From contig JAKULF010000006.1 in NCBI GenBank assembly GCA_022661535.1, positions 4,459,001-4,523,000 of the forward strand: 64,000 bases of DNA, read 5' to 3'. This DNA is from Eutypa lata. Taxonomy: Eukaryota > Ascomycota > Sordariomycetes > Xylariales > Diatrypaceae. The translations under genes were made by a program, and so were the position numbers. The notes under the pieces are model-generated. The model saw nothing but the letters and a program-made list of their open reading frames with translations, did not search any database and was not told the origin of the DNA. How positions within the stretch are numbered: the stretch's first letter is position 1; each line of letters opens with the position of its first letter. Positions 1 to 11,191 of the stretch are shown one piece after another.

Positions 1-384
1 GTTGTTGGTGTCGCCCAATACGTGAGCACATGTGATAAATGATCTTCATAGTACAAGCATGTATTACGCGATATACTATGGTTAATGCTATGGTCTCTCA
101 CGGGGGCGATATATGACATCGAGCAAGCTGAGGTAACACAAACGTCGACCTGCGACGCAACTGAGATTATAAAGTAGTGATTTATATTAAACTCTGAAAG
201 ACATAATGAACGTCATAAAAAATACTAGAAAACTACCTATCGATGTAGGTATTGTACCAGTTACATGCCTGATTCGATTTCTCCTTGCCTAGGAAATCAT
301 CAGCAAATCCATGAATAGAATTAGTCCATCTCATTGGCCCACCCATTACAGAGCTCAATAAATACATGCCAAGGGCATAGTTAG
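1..384. other. Intergenic, no gene seen
   Basis: This is the 3' flank of the P450 gene. The only open frame (233-421, minus strand) overlaps the last P450 exon in another frame and resembles nothing I know. I see no repeat or RNA gene here. Confidence 0.5.
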
Positions 385-2190
385 TTAGACGTTCAGATTC
401 CCATCTGTTACCCTCACCCAAAATTCCTCGATCTGAAAGGTTACATAGCCCTTACAATGCCAGGAGGCACCTGGATTGACGATTTGAAAATCAAATTCAC
501 GCAATAGCTAAAGATGCACTGTTAGAAGAAGGAGGATCAAGAAGAGAGAAACTAGGTCGATTGAGACAAACCTGAACTATCACCTTATTCAACTCGATCA
601 AGGCGATCTGTTTCCCCAGGCACGACCACCGACCATAGCCAAAGATAAGGTCGACAGTCCTCAACAGCTTAGCCTTTTCCCCCGGCTCGCATTCCAGGAA
701 TCGTTCCGGGCGGAAAAAGTCGGCATCTTCGCCAAACACCTCCTTGCTGCGAACCATACTCCAGATGTTTAGGAAGATATCGGTACCTCCGGGAATGAAC
801 CTACCACAAACCGTGTCGCCCCCGGGAGGTACCTGCTTCGGGAAGCCATTAAGCGCTGGCGGCGTCGTTCTGAGCCCCTCGGATATAACCGCCTTTTTCA
901 TAGTCATTCACCATTACTTCACACGTATTGAATATTCCGCTTTGGAAGAGCAACATACCTGTAGATATGGGAGTTGTTTGGCCTCTTCATAAGTGACAGG
1001 GTTGGAGATGCGTCCTTGCTGGATCGCCTCTGATATTTCGCCCTTGAGCTTCTGATACGCGTGAGGGGCAGAAAGTAGATGAAGGAAGATTCCTTGCATT
1101 CCCGCCGTTGTGGTTTCTGCACCTGCGGGTATCTGTATAGCAAGCTCCACTTGACAGTCCCGAGGCGTCAGGCCACGATCAATCCACTCATCCTGCTATC
1201 TTCAGTAGTCATTCTCAGGTACGGGCTATTATATACTACATGTGGTATTATAAGGAAGGGCCAACCTACCAACAAAGATGCATGGTCTCGTTCCTTGTTG
1301 AGACCGTCATTGAAGCGCTTTGTGACCAAATAGTCGAGAAGTCTGCGATGAAGCCGGGTTAGCCGGGTGTGAAACTCAATATAGAATCATAGGTACGATT
1401 ACCCTAAAAAGCCTCCCAAGCCTTTAGTATCCGTTGGCTTTGGACCAGCCAAGGCTATATAGGCCTTGGAGGAGAAGATAGCTCTAAGGAGTGGGATCAT
1501 CGGGAAAGAATGGAGAAATGGAACGAAGTCGGAAACGAAAGAAATAAAGTCGAAACGATCCGTATCAGTTGTGAGGTTTCCCCAAGGTTCACCCACGCCG
1601 ATTAGGGTGATGAGGTCTACTTGGAAAAACTTTATGAGCCGACTGAAGTTCAACATTCTGGAATCACGGCCGCTGAGGTAGCTGTTCCTGATGATGTCTG
1701 CCATGATTGCCACTTGCGAGTCGACATCTTTCTCCAGATCCATGTTGCCCCTACCAGCATAGGCCGCGGCTATCCTGGCTTTCTTTTTGTCGTGCTGCGC
1801 AGTATCGGGCTCCGACAAGACGCTGTGGTCCCAGGGGTCAAACCGCATACTGGCATACCAAGCGCCACGAGGGTATGCTGATCGGACTGAGTTGATATGT
1901 GACATGGCCTCTGAATCGTATACCATAACCTCGTTGGGTCCGATACGCATAACTTTGCCATGCTTCTCCTGTTCCTTGGCGAAAATGAGGTGGCTACGAC
2001 CCGACTTCATGACAAAATATCCCCATAGGTACGAGAACGAAGCGAACATAGGCCCTGGAAACTGTCTGAGACGAATCCATGCTGCTGTTGCTGAGATTGT
2101 ATACCACAAGATGAACGATACGACGGCCCAAGAGCCGATGAGGACAGCTTTACCAGACAGGGAAGAAAACCCAGAGAAAAGTGAGTCCAT
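385..2190 (-). CDS. Cytochrome P450 monooxygenase (pisatin demethylase-like)
   Basis: A microsomal haem-thiolate monooxygenase; the substrate cannot be told from sequence. My model has five exons (2190-1403, 1342-1270, 1192-959, 892-572, 507-385), which sum to 512 aa. Residues about 15-37 form an N-terminal membrane anchor, followed by a proline-rich hinge (QFPGP). The I-helix motif AGAETT, the K-helix EGLR, the FRPERF motif and the haem loop FGYGRWSCLG with its Cys ligand are all present. The N-terminal half reads like fungal pisatin-demethylase-type P450s. Intron 1 is 60 nt with a good CTAAC branch site and removes apparent stops near 1400. Nearby genes give no sign of a secondary-metabolite backbone enzyme, so a detoxification or catabolic role is as likely as biosynthesis. 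A TATA-like stretch lies about 145 bp upstream. Confidence 0.93.
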
Positions 2191-2333
2191 GACGTATATT
2201 ACCTTCTATAGGGAGGTGGCCTGCTATGTAAGGGTTAATAATAAAGGAAGAAATAATATTCTGGTGCCGCCGCTTCAGCCGCTTCAGAGTATCATATTAG
2301 TAAAATGCTTTGGACACGATCAGGCAGAACTAA

Positions 2334-2343
2334 GATATATATA
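2334..2343 (-). promoter_or_regulatory. TATA-like box of the P450 gene
   Basis: The 10-bp run gatatatata reads as a TATA-type element on the minus strand, about 145 bp upstream of the P450 start codon. This is only a positional inference. Confidence 0.3.
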
Positions 2344-4276
2344 ACTTATTCCCCCCCTTCACTCTTCCCTTACATACACAAGCGAAAAGTCCAATCTACC
2401 CCCCTTTAGTAGTCATTGCCGAATTAGTGTCACCTTGCCAGCGTGGACTGTATATCTATGCGGGGAGACGAGAAAAAGGAAAGGTAAAACCGAGCTACGT
2501 TAGGTGCTGAAGATTCCGCGGTTCCGCGAATCCGAGCCTCTATCGCCATTCAACTCGACGCTTCACGTCATGCTGTGGTATTCGGCCAGCCACACTGCAA
2601 CGCACACGCATTCTATCACATTTTGACTGACCCTTAGCTCTATCGGCACATCATCTTCTGCTATCTCATTGTCCAGTCACTCCCGACGGTTTCACACCCA
2701 TTATGACACAATACTCTTGGATGGTACTGTACCCAAATGCAGATGTCCCTATGCAGATATCCACGGGTGGTGGGATCCCATGGACGATTCGTTGAAAACA
2801 TCTCGTGGAGTTTGTCTTGGAGGACCTACAGGACCGATAAGCACTCTGGTAGGGTTGCTCAGATCCATGGGGTATTCCGCATCTTGACGTCGGAATTAGT
2901 CAATGAACGCGTGTTCTATGCACATGGGACTTTCTTTTTCCGAACCTAAAGAATTGATCAATAATCAATCTTGGCACCTAGTCTAAAGTATCACCGATGT
3001 TAAACAGAGCCCCCGAGCTGCTCGCTTTGCATACCTAGTCTTGGCCTGTTATATTCGAAGATATATTCGAGAAATGTCCTTCTCTACGGCATGTTTTCAA
3101 AATCACGATCGCTCTTAGCATCTCTGCCAAGTTTGCCTGTCAAGACGGGTGATAGCATATACCCCACGTGAAAGGTAAGAATAAACGACGCATCCGGCAG
3201 ATGTACCAATCAATCGATCGAACACATTTTGTAATCAGGTTGGCAGGTTCATTAATACGCCACAACCGGCGATGTTTGGTCTAAATCATACCCCCCCCCC
3301 CATATGTCAAGCTGTAGAGTAACCACATCTCGATATCCGGACATATACAGGTAATGCCTAGTCTAAACACATGCCAATGGTATGACAGAGAGTCTTCAAC
3401 TTAACGCTTCAAGAAGGATATAACCAAGGCTTGGTTTAATTAATTAAGTCTATAAATAATCTACAGCAGGGAATGAAATCCCGGACCTTTTCAGGAATTA
3501 ATTGCGACTGGACATCAAAACTGTACGTAGCTGTAGGGAGGTACATGGACAACGAACGGTACAAGGATGATAATCAAAGGATTATCCTGGTTCTATGGTC
3601 ATTTGATGAGTAATGTATTAAGATAGGTAGGAGAATACGTCTCCTATTTTACAGCTCCGTTATGGTGATAGACCAATAAAATCACCCGGCGCTACAATTT
3701 GCGTCCCCATCATTCGATATAGGTTGCGCCACCTGGAAACCAATTACTATAACTTGACAAACTCCGATGTCTCCCTATGCGGTGCTACGTCGGTCTGCAT
3801 ATATGAAATACTACTTTCATGTGAAAACTCCCAGGCCAGATAGCGGAGGTAGTAGAATGCGAGCGAAAAGAAAGGGATGTTTTACTTTACAAGGCTTGCA
3901 ACGAATTAAACACCGCAACAGATTTGAAGTTATTCGAAGTTCAACATCATGATTTGAACTTTGTCGATTACATAGTACGTCGGATCATTCATCGGCCGAT
4001 ACTTGACGACCAATCAGATTTAATATTGGTTGGGAGTGCTGCCTAGTTATCGTTTTTGGCTGTGCCACTTCTTCCATCTGGCCACATTGACGATGGTCAT
4101 GTGGCCTAATGCCCCATGACTGTGACTGTTCGAGGTATTTAAACATAATGGGATATATGATTATAAGTCTGATGTGAGACCATTTGCTTTAACTTGCTGT
4201 GAGGAATAAGTATCTTGTTCTTTCAACCAGCATCTGAACCCAAAACACGCAACTCATAGCACATAAGCGAGGTAAC
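2344..4276. other. Intergenic, AT-leaning, no intact gene
   Basis: I found no supported gene in this 1.9-kb stretch. Open frames are under 75 codons without recognisable motifs. There is a homopolymer C run near 3290 and general AT bias from about 3000. Confidence 0.45.
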
Positions 4277-4507
4277 ATGAGCCTCTCTGAAAAGTCGCCC
4301 ATTAGTCTGCCATACGCTGTGAAGCCGAGGTCACTTATAGCCGTGTTGGGGCTAGATGGCGCGGGCAAGACGACCCTCCTTACCACGCTCAGACTCGGCG
4401 AGCTCACTACTGAAAAGTACGGTTGGCGTCTACGTACTAAAGCTTGGTGGAGCTACTCCAGCAACCTTCTATATAAAGGTGTGCTTACCCCTTATAGTCG
4501 TAAATAG
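4277..4507 (+). pseudogene. Truncated ARF/ARL-type small GTPase fragment
   Basis: A 76-codon frame holds a clear ARF-family G1 region: a short lead, then LIAVLGLDGAGKTT (P-loop GxxGxGKT-type) and LRLGELTT, matching the start of the ARF fold. The expected switch I (a TIPTxGxN-like stretch) is not in this frame. A similar short stretch (STVGVYV) continues in another frame, suggesting a frameshift. G3 (WDxGGQ), G4 (NKxD) and everything after are absent. The downstream DNA is AT-rich and carries no further GTPase sequence. I read this as a 5' fragment of a duplicated ARF-like gene; a chance P-loop is the alternative. Confidence 0.42.
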
Positions 4508-4961
4508 TTCTCTTTGCTTTCTCTGTGTTATGCTTCGGTGTATCACAAAATACACAGGATCTTGTATACGATAGTCTAACTAGAGAAACTTGGCCGTTTG
4601 GTGTTCATCATTCAATCCCGAGATATGTTAACCACTTAAAAGAAAGACGTTCTAGTGTTTATTACAGATTAAAGGCAAAGACAACTATTTAAATAAATTA
4701 TTCCGAATTACTATGTAAAATAACTCGTCATAGATTTCATGAATCCGTCTATAAATACTTATTTATATCCTAATGTCAATATTTAAGCTTCGCGTTTACT
4801 TTATTATTCGTCTTTTTCTTCACTTAATTACCAACTAATTTGCTAGAATTACATATTGGATTCGACACTGCAGACTGGGTGATAGTCGTTTAGTCACTAA
4901 AGAAACAATGCTATTCTTTATGTTTACTTCATATAACGGCAAGTATTGCAAGCGCATGAAT
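4508..4961. other. AT-rich intergenic DNA
   Basis: About 450 bp of strongly AT-rich sequence (worst around 4640-4850) between the GTPase fragment and the amidase 3' end. No gene or repeat unit was recognised. The composition is compatible with RIP-degraded DNA. Confidence 0.4.
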
Positions 4962-7067
4962 CTACAATTTTAAGCAAGGGAGCTCAACATCACTCTTAAA
5001 GCAGGGTTTGAGAGTCTCTCGATACTGGGTTGCCAGTTCGAAGGCATGGACAACCTGGATTACTGCTGCATCTTCGCCCCTTCTTCCGACGAATAGAATA
5101 CTAGTTCTGTGAAAATGTTACTCTTCGTAAATGAGCTGATGGACATTGTTAACTTACGGGATGTTAGGTCCAATGGTCATCAAGTCCTTCACCAACCTCT
5201 TCTCCTCTGTACCCTCAGGATAGGCGGCTAGTGGTACAGAAACCTGTGGGCAGCCAGATATTGGTGCGCTGGTATCCGTCCACCAAGGGACTGCAATAAC
5301 GCTGCAGTTGTACTCATCAAGTATTTCACCAATCTGGCCAGATATTTCTTCTCGAATCTTCACTGACAGTCGGTATTCATCACTACCCAGGGGATATTCG
5401 TCTGCTGTAGCCTTTGCCTCTTCCCATGTTTTCATTCCCCACGTATCATTTTCCTCTTCGGGTGCTTCGGCAGTGTACTTCATAACGTCGGCAAATGTAC
5501 GAAGATTCTTTGGATTGACCTCGAAAAGCGAAAGGAACTCGTTCATATCTTCATTTGTATAGGTCCATTAGCTCTAGCCAGAAACCAATAGATGTGATAC
5601 TCCTACTATCAATAAGGTCAACACGGAACGCCGTTTTGAAGTGGGGTGTCTTGGAGGTTGTTCGGCTCCATGAAGAGAATTGAGCATCTTCGTTGATAGT
5701 CGCTCCATCGCGTCGAAGGTGGTCTAAGGCTATCCGGAATTGCTCTAGAGCAAATTCGTCTCGCTTGATGATGTGCTAAGGAACCTTGCTTTTATGAGAA
5801 TAAAGCTTATGTATAAGAAGTGTGCTCTACATACCGCAATTCGCACTCCTTCGAGTCCATCGCCTGTGCAGGAGTCGACATAGTCTCCTGCCCGTGGTAA
5901 TCTCGGGTCAGGGTCGTACTTCAATTGCTCGTTAATCCTCGATTCTGTATCTGGTAGAGACTGTTTGTATCTGGTAGAGACTGTTCACCATCTACTTGTT
6001 TGAGCTTGTACAAATCTAGTGGGTTAACTATTGCACCAGTTCTTCGACGTTCGCTGTCAGAACTATTTCTAGTAGCAACAACATCCAACACGAAAGCGGC
6101 TTCACGAACAGTTTTTGCAAAGATACCCACGCTGTCCTGGAGTTTGTTAACGACATAGACGCCATGCCGAGATATAAGGCCCGCAGTGGGCTTCAAACCG
6201 ACCACTCCAGCACTCCTTGCAGGCGATGCCATACTTCCTGAGGTCTAAAATATGACGTTGTTAGTATTTCAGAACGCACCCCATCAAAGAAATACTCACC
6301 TCTGTGCCAAATGAAATCGGAGTAAGACCTAGAGTAACTGCTACAGCACTCCCTGACGAGGAGCCACCTGGGTCTAGATCTTCTTTGAGTAGACCTTTAC
6401 ATTGTCCACCGAAAGCAGACCATCCATTTGGTATGTGCCCAGAAGAACGATAGTTTGCCCACTGGCTCGGCACAGTCTTCCCGAGTATGATGGCCGCTTC
6501 TCGTCGAAGAATCTGCACGACGGTAGCCTCGAACCTAGGTTTGGCATCGACAAGGCCACTGCAACCAACTAAAACCCTTGAGTATAAGGAGTATAACTAG
6601 GGACTCGGAGACTGTACCTGTACTCGGCATAGCACCTGTCGTCAAGAATATGTCTTTAAGCATAACTGGAATGCCGTGTAGTTTACCCAGGGGGTTTCCA
6701 GACCTTCTCTCGGCATCCCTTGTTCGTGCTATCTCAATCACGTCTGGGTTCAGCATGGTAACTGCATTAACCTTACGGTTTAAATCTTCGGTTCTAGCTA
6801 TAAGTGTCTTTGTTCATTAGGTTTGTAACTAGCCATTAGCAAGGCTTCCCCAATATTTACCTGAATGACTTCTTCACAAATAAAACCCCCATTGTTGCAA
6901 TCCTCACTGTAGTCAAATACTGTCATCTCGGAGATCTCCTTGGACGGTTGAGAATAGGCTTTGGCATTCTCATGTTTGGAAGACATCTTGCTGAAATGGC
7001 GGCAGGCATATGCTGAGAAACCCACGGATACGGTGAGTGTCGACACACATATCATACAATCAGACAC
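4962..7067 (-). pseudogene. Amidase-signature family gene, frame broken by a 20-bp tandem duplication
   Basis: Amidase-signature enzymes hydrolyse C-N amide bonds with a Ser-cisSer-Lys triad. The segments appear in order on the minus strand: KLHGIPVMLKD (catalytic Lys region, about 6680), GGSSSGSA (Gly/Ser signature, about 6350), TETSGS/ARSAGVVGLKP (about 6200), then CTGDGLEGVRIA, and a C-terminal part ending at 4962. Most frame changes are explained by ordinary introns: 6808-6860, near 6570-6620, near 6240-6300, about 59 nt near 5780-5840, about 76 nt near 5549-5624, and one near 5106-5157. The exception is the 20-bp duplication at 5946-5985, which shifts the frame and gives a stop about 10 codons later. 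Removing one copy in silico restores a continuous frame. A 68-nt intron with the weak donor GTTAAC could bypass it. The exact start is uncertain (7067 or an internal ATG). Confidence 0.68.
5946..5985. repeat. 20-bp perfect tandem duplication inside the amidase gene
   Basis: Two perfect adjacent copies of a 20-bp unit (5946-5965 and 5966-5985). The length is not a multiple of three, so it shifts the amidase reading frame. The two copies are identical, suggesting a recent event. Confidence 0.95.
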
Positions 7068-9131
7068 TGAGGCTCAAGTAAAAAAAAAAGCACTAACTCT
7101 AGATATAAGATCCTAAAACGATTTGAGAGGTCAAGAAGCGTCGATACCTCCTGAGTCATTGCAACTCTCCGCGACAAGATGATATCAAGGGAGAAGACAT
7201 GTAGAATTCATCAGCTATCTAATAGCGGGATGGTAGTACAAACTTTTAAGTACATACCAGATACTTCGGGTCTGCCTCATAGATCAAGGCGGCAGCTTGT
7301 GTACTATGCACGCGTCATTCCATCCTACGCTGTACCTTGCCGCTTGTTTTAGGTCCCAACCGTAAGCGCTGTAGCTGTAAATGGGCATCAACGAGAAGGG
7401 CCGGTTGCTAATAATTACCTGGTAAGGGATGAGCACATGTGAATAAGTATATACGTGCATGCATTGAGCAGAAGTGCTGAAATAGATAAGAAAGTCTAGG
7501 CTGTATGGAAGGATATACTTGGTATAAAGACTATCTTCCGGTCGAAAAGAAACTCGTATGGTGGCTTTTTAACCTAGTAAGCAATGATGAACTACCACTA
7601 GATAGGCCTTAGAAACGGTAAATAGTTTAGTAATGACAGAATTGAGTGCAGCTACACTGGATTTATTCTAGATTCAAACTAGGATACAACTCTGGTGAAA
7701 TATGTCCTCTATGCCCCCCCGAACAACAAGGCTCTGAACCTTATGCACAGAGGTCAGCGAAGAGGGGTATAATAGCGAATGGAACAAGTGCTTCTAGTAC
7801 AACCCATATACACTGGACCTTTACCGCGTGAAGTCTACACCCAAACGGTCTGGTAAAGGCCATCTGATAGACGGCCTCTGTCGTGCACTATGTATGAAAC
7901 TTAAGCAATCGAAATTACCTCTCTAGCTGCAAATAGAATCGGCAGAACACCTATAGCTACTTTCTCTGAATTACCCAGTCTCAAACTAGACCTTGGACCG
8001 TGACATTGAATATCAGGAATGGTTTGTCCGAAACATCATACACAGCTTATATCGATCAGGACTTTGTTAGACTGACCCTACCGAGTCCAGTTGAATACGA
8101 TAGAACACAATCTATTGCGTATGATTTTGCCCTCGCTGCTGGATATACGTCTCGATTCTACAGCGCCATTGTAGCGGCGGAATGCGCATTATCATCTGGT
8201 AGCAGAGAGACAAGTTAGTGTATTAGTCGGCTAGAATGAAGCTTTCTACATTACCACTACTAAGTAGTTTAGGATACTAGATACACCTCTAGGCACATCA
8301 ACATCAACCATCAATCTTATAATTTGGTTAGAGACAATGTGAACATCTCCTGACTTCTTTCGGCGAAAACGCCTGAGGGCCTCTAGAGCGTCTAAGCAAG
8401 ACACCACAGATGATAACAGGGTAGTTCTTCTTAATCTGCGATGATAACCTCGAGAAAACGATATAGACGGAGAGAGGGTTGAGAAAGATCATTTCTTTGC
8501 CAAATATAAACCGCGATTTAGTTGTCTCAGGTGCCGATTTTTTTCAACGCAACGCATTCAACGACTTTTGGCCGTACCGCTGTACGGACAGCCCGTGGGT
8601 TTTATACATGATATTAGTTGAAAGACAGAGACCTATATAACCGCCTAGCTGTCGGCGCGGTTGTAGCTAATGCATGGGCTTCTGTTGATCCGCAGTGGGA
8701 GACTGACGTGCTGAGTTGAGGTCACTCTCCGAGGTAACCTAGGTACTGTAGCTACGGTCAACGAACTTGTGTTCCGTCTTGGTCGCCAAAAATTCCACCA
8801 GTCGGACACCACGTCGCAGCCGTAACGGGGCGTTTATAACATCATCAGATCATCAACTGCAAACCAGGTCTGCACCCCCACCACAACGCTCCAGATTTCA
8901 GGGGTCGGTGTCAGGGTTCTCCGCATCAAGCTTATTGAACGAGGTTTATGACCCCTGAGCCGAGTTTCTGGTTCCGGGATGATCTACCTGCTTTTATGAT
9001 GTTATATTGTTTTCCTTTTCCGGTCTGTTACTTATTATATATGGACTCTCCATATCCAACATGCCGCCTTTAGATGTCTACCTCTCCCGCAAGGGCTGTC
9101 ATTTCCCCATCACATTTTCGAATAAACGACG
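7068..9131. other. Intergenic, no supported gene
   Basis: About 2 kb between the amidase 5' end and the pectate lyase. The longest open frames (7646-7831, 8000-8218, 8767-8958; 61-72 codons) have no recognisable domain. A TATA-like ttattatata lies near 9033, about 95 bp upstream of the pectate lyase ATG. Confidence 0.4.
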
Positions 9132-10212
9132 ATGAAGTTCGCTGGCTTTCTCGCATTCTATGGCTTTGCGCATAGTGCGCTATCATCGCCGCTGGACTCT
9201 GTCGGATCTTGGGACGTCGAAGGCTTCGCTAAGGATAACCCTATCGGACCAACAACGGGTGGAAAGGGTGGTCCTAAGGTTTACGTCAACAATGTCGACG
9301 ACCTCACGGCTGCTCTGGTTGACGACGAGCCACGGATCGTATACGTGACAGGATCCTTTAACCTTACATCGCGCCTCAACATCGGGTCAAACAAATCCTT
9401 CATCGGTGTTGGGACGAAGGCGTCTTTCAACAACAGTGGCATTACGGTCAATAGCAAGACGAACATCATCTTGAGGAATCTCAAGATCAGCTACGTCTAC
9501 GACAATGACTGCGTCACTATTCAAAACTCGACGAGAGTATGGGTCGACCACAACGAGTTTGCCTCGGACATTAGTCACGGACCTGATCTATTCGTAAGTG
9601 GATGTGCGAAGAGATACTTGAAACAAGTTTACTCCTTTTACTAAACTACTATTGGCTATACAGGACGGCCAAGTAGACATAGTCCGAGCCTCGGACTGGA
9701 TAACCGTGTCATGGAACTACTTCCACGACCACTGGAAATCCTCCCTGGTAGGCAACAGCGACAGTCTACGCTCGGTCGACCAGGGCCACCTGCACATCAC
9801 GTACTACCACAACCACTGGCGGAACATGGGGACGCGGGGGCCGGCGGGCCGCTTCGGCCACCAGCACGTCTACAGCAACTTCTACGAGGACTACCTGTAC
9901 CAGGCGATCCACTCGCGCTCCGACAACCAGGTCCTCGTCGAGGGCAACGTGTTCCGCGGCAACACGAGCGAGGCGCTTAGCACGTACGGGCTTGTCATCC
10001 CGGAGGATAGCCCCAATACCTGCGTCTGTGGTGACGAGGAGATCGACGGCTTCGCTAACCTCGGCGCTGCGAATGACTGGGGCTCGGCTGGGGTGAACAT
10101 TACGCGGGAAGGCAACTTTACGGCAGCCCCTTATAAGTATTCTTTGACTCCGTTGTCTCTGGTCAAGCCGGTCGTCCTCGCTGGGGCTGGTGTTGGGAGA
10201 ATACCTTTCTAA
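9132..10212 (+). CDS. Secreted pectate lyase, polysaccharide lyase family 1
   Basis: Cleaves alpha-1,4-polygalacturonate by Ca-dependent beta-elimination outside the cell; a plant cell-wall degrading enzyme. Two exons (9132-9593, 9664-10212) with a 70-nt intron give 336 aa, a usual PL1 length. Residues 1 to about 19 form a signal peptide with a hydrophobic core and an Ala/Ser-rich cleavage region. PL1 landmarks are present: the VWVDHNEF stretch, then DGQVDIVRASDWITVSWN, and the catalytic-Arg motif RGPAGR (RxPxxR). The parallel beta-helix family is also supported by the Asn-rich repeated strand pattern. The second exon is markedly GC-rich. It suggests a plant-associated or saprotrophic lifestyle. 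Confidence 0.94.
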
Positions 10213-10903
10213 GATAGGTAGCAAGAGGGAGACTTAGTTTATAGTATACACGTGACATAAAGCTCTAATTGAGGATCAGTTCGGATGTAGTCATATTAAT
10301 TTACACTTCGATATATGCTACCTGAAGAGTGTGCTCTCCAAGTCACGAGTGAAACTTACTTACTAGTTGCGTTTTGTCATATAGACGCAGATGCTTTAAT
10401 AGTATTGATATACTTATCTTTATTGGCTTTATTAATGCCTTCCAGTATACCGTTTCAGTTGCATGCTGAGATGTCAATACATGTGCACGTTTACCATTAA
10501 CAGTAATGTTAAAACCAACTATAAGCAGACTCAAATGAGCAGGGCGAATCAAAACAAAGGTAAAGTGTTGTATGAAAAATAGCATGATTGGATCTATCCT
10601 ATCTATCTTCCTGAAAACCACCAAAGAAAACCGGTCTGATATCCCTGCAACTCCTTCTGTTCACAACCCCCCCTTGCCGAGACCTGACTCTCCTGATCTC
10701 ATCGTTCCTAGAAAGCAGCGATGCAATTATTGCCGGTTCAGACTCCGCCACACTTCCGCCATATCCTGTGCTTGCATTTGAGCAGTTGAGTGAACCCTTG
10801 ACCCCCTCTCCCCTGTCACCTCTCCCCTATCCCCTCTACCACCATTTGTTATCCGATAGTATCCATTGCAATCCTCGCGTGGCTCATTTGGAATATTCCG
10901 TCT
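10213..10903. other. Intergenic, no gene seen
   Basis: The 3' flank of the pectate lyase. It contains short AT-rich blocks and a pyrimidine-rich patch (ccctct/cccct repeats) at about 10800-10845. No supported coding sequence. Confidence 0.4.
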
Positions 10904-10906
10904 CTT

Positions 10907-11191
10907 TCAATATTCGTTAGGCTCGTCCTTAATTTCGTCTTCAGGTTTGTACTCAGGTTCGTCCCCAGTCCGAGGGTGGGAAAATTCCCACGCCTGCTGA
11001 CTTGCTTCCACTTCAGCGATACGCTGTAGGCACTCATCGCAAAACGCAACAATATAGTCTTCATATTTGTTTTTAATTCCGAGGCAAGGGGACAACGATT
11101 GCAATTCATCGCATTTTTCCCAACCAATAAATGTCGGGTTCTGATCCATGCATGCAGTGCACAATTCCCGTTCGTAAACGTATATGCACAT
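10907..11191 (-). CDS. Small Cys-rich orphan protein
   Basis: A 94-codon intronless frame. It has paired cysteines (CTAC near residue 11, CDEC near residue 51) plus single Cys residues at about 27 and 36, and an acidic, Pro-rich C-terminus. The pattern could bind zinc. No signal peptide is visible, so it is probably not a secreted effector. I do not recognise a family with certainty; similar small MCxYxYER-type proteins occur in Sordariomycetes, from memory. A chance frame cannot be excluded. Confidence 0.42.
   Translation of the reverse strand: MCIYVYERELCTACMDQNPTFIGWEKCDELQSLSPCLGIKNKYEDYIVAFCDECLQRIAEVEASQQAWEFSHPRTGDEPEYKPEDEIKDEPNEY

Noticed and set aside
1343..1402. Stop codons inside the P450 frame, suggesting a pseudogene
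   Set aside because: A 60-nt intron with GTAATC donor, CTAAC branch site and CAG acceptor removes them, and the five exons sum to a whole 512-aa P450.
5540..5850. Extra nonsense codon and frameshift in the amidase C-terminal half
   Set aside because: Both are explained by ordinary introns of about 59 and 76 nt with CTAAT-like branch sites; only the 20-bp duplication remains unexplained.
6798..6861. Frameshift at the amidase N-terminus
   Set aside because: A 53-nt intron (GTAAAT donor, AAAG acceptor) joins EEVIQ to TLIARTEDL in frame.
8000..8218. 72-codon frame between the amidase and the pectate lyase
   Set aside because: No recognisable motif, no splice partners, and length expected by chance in this composition.
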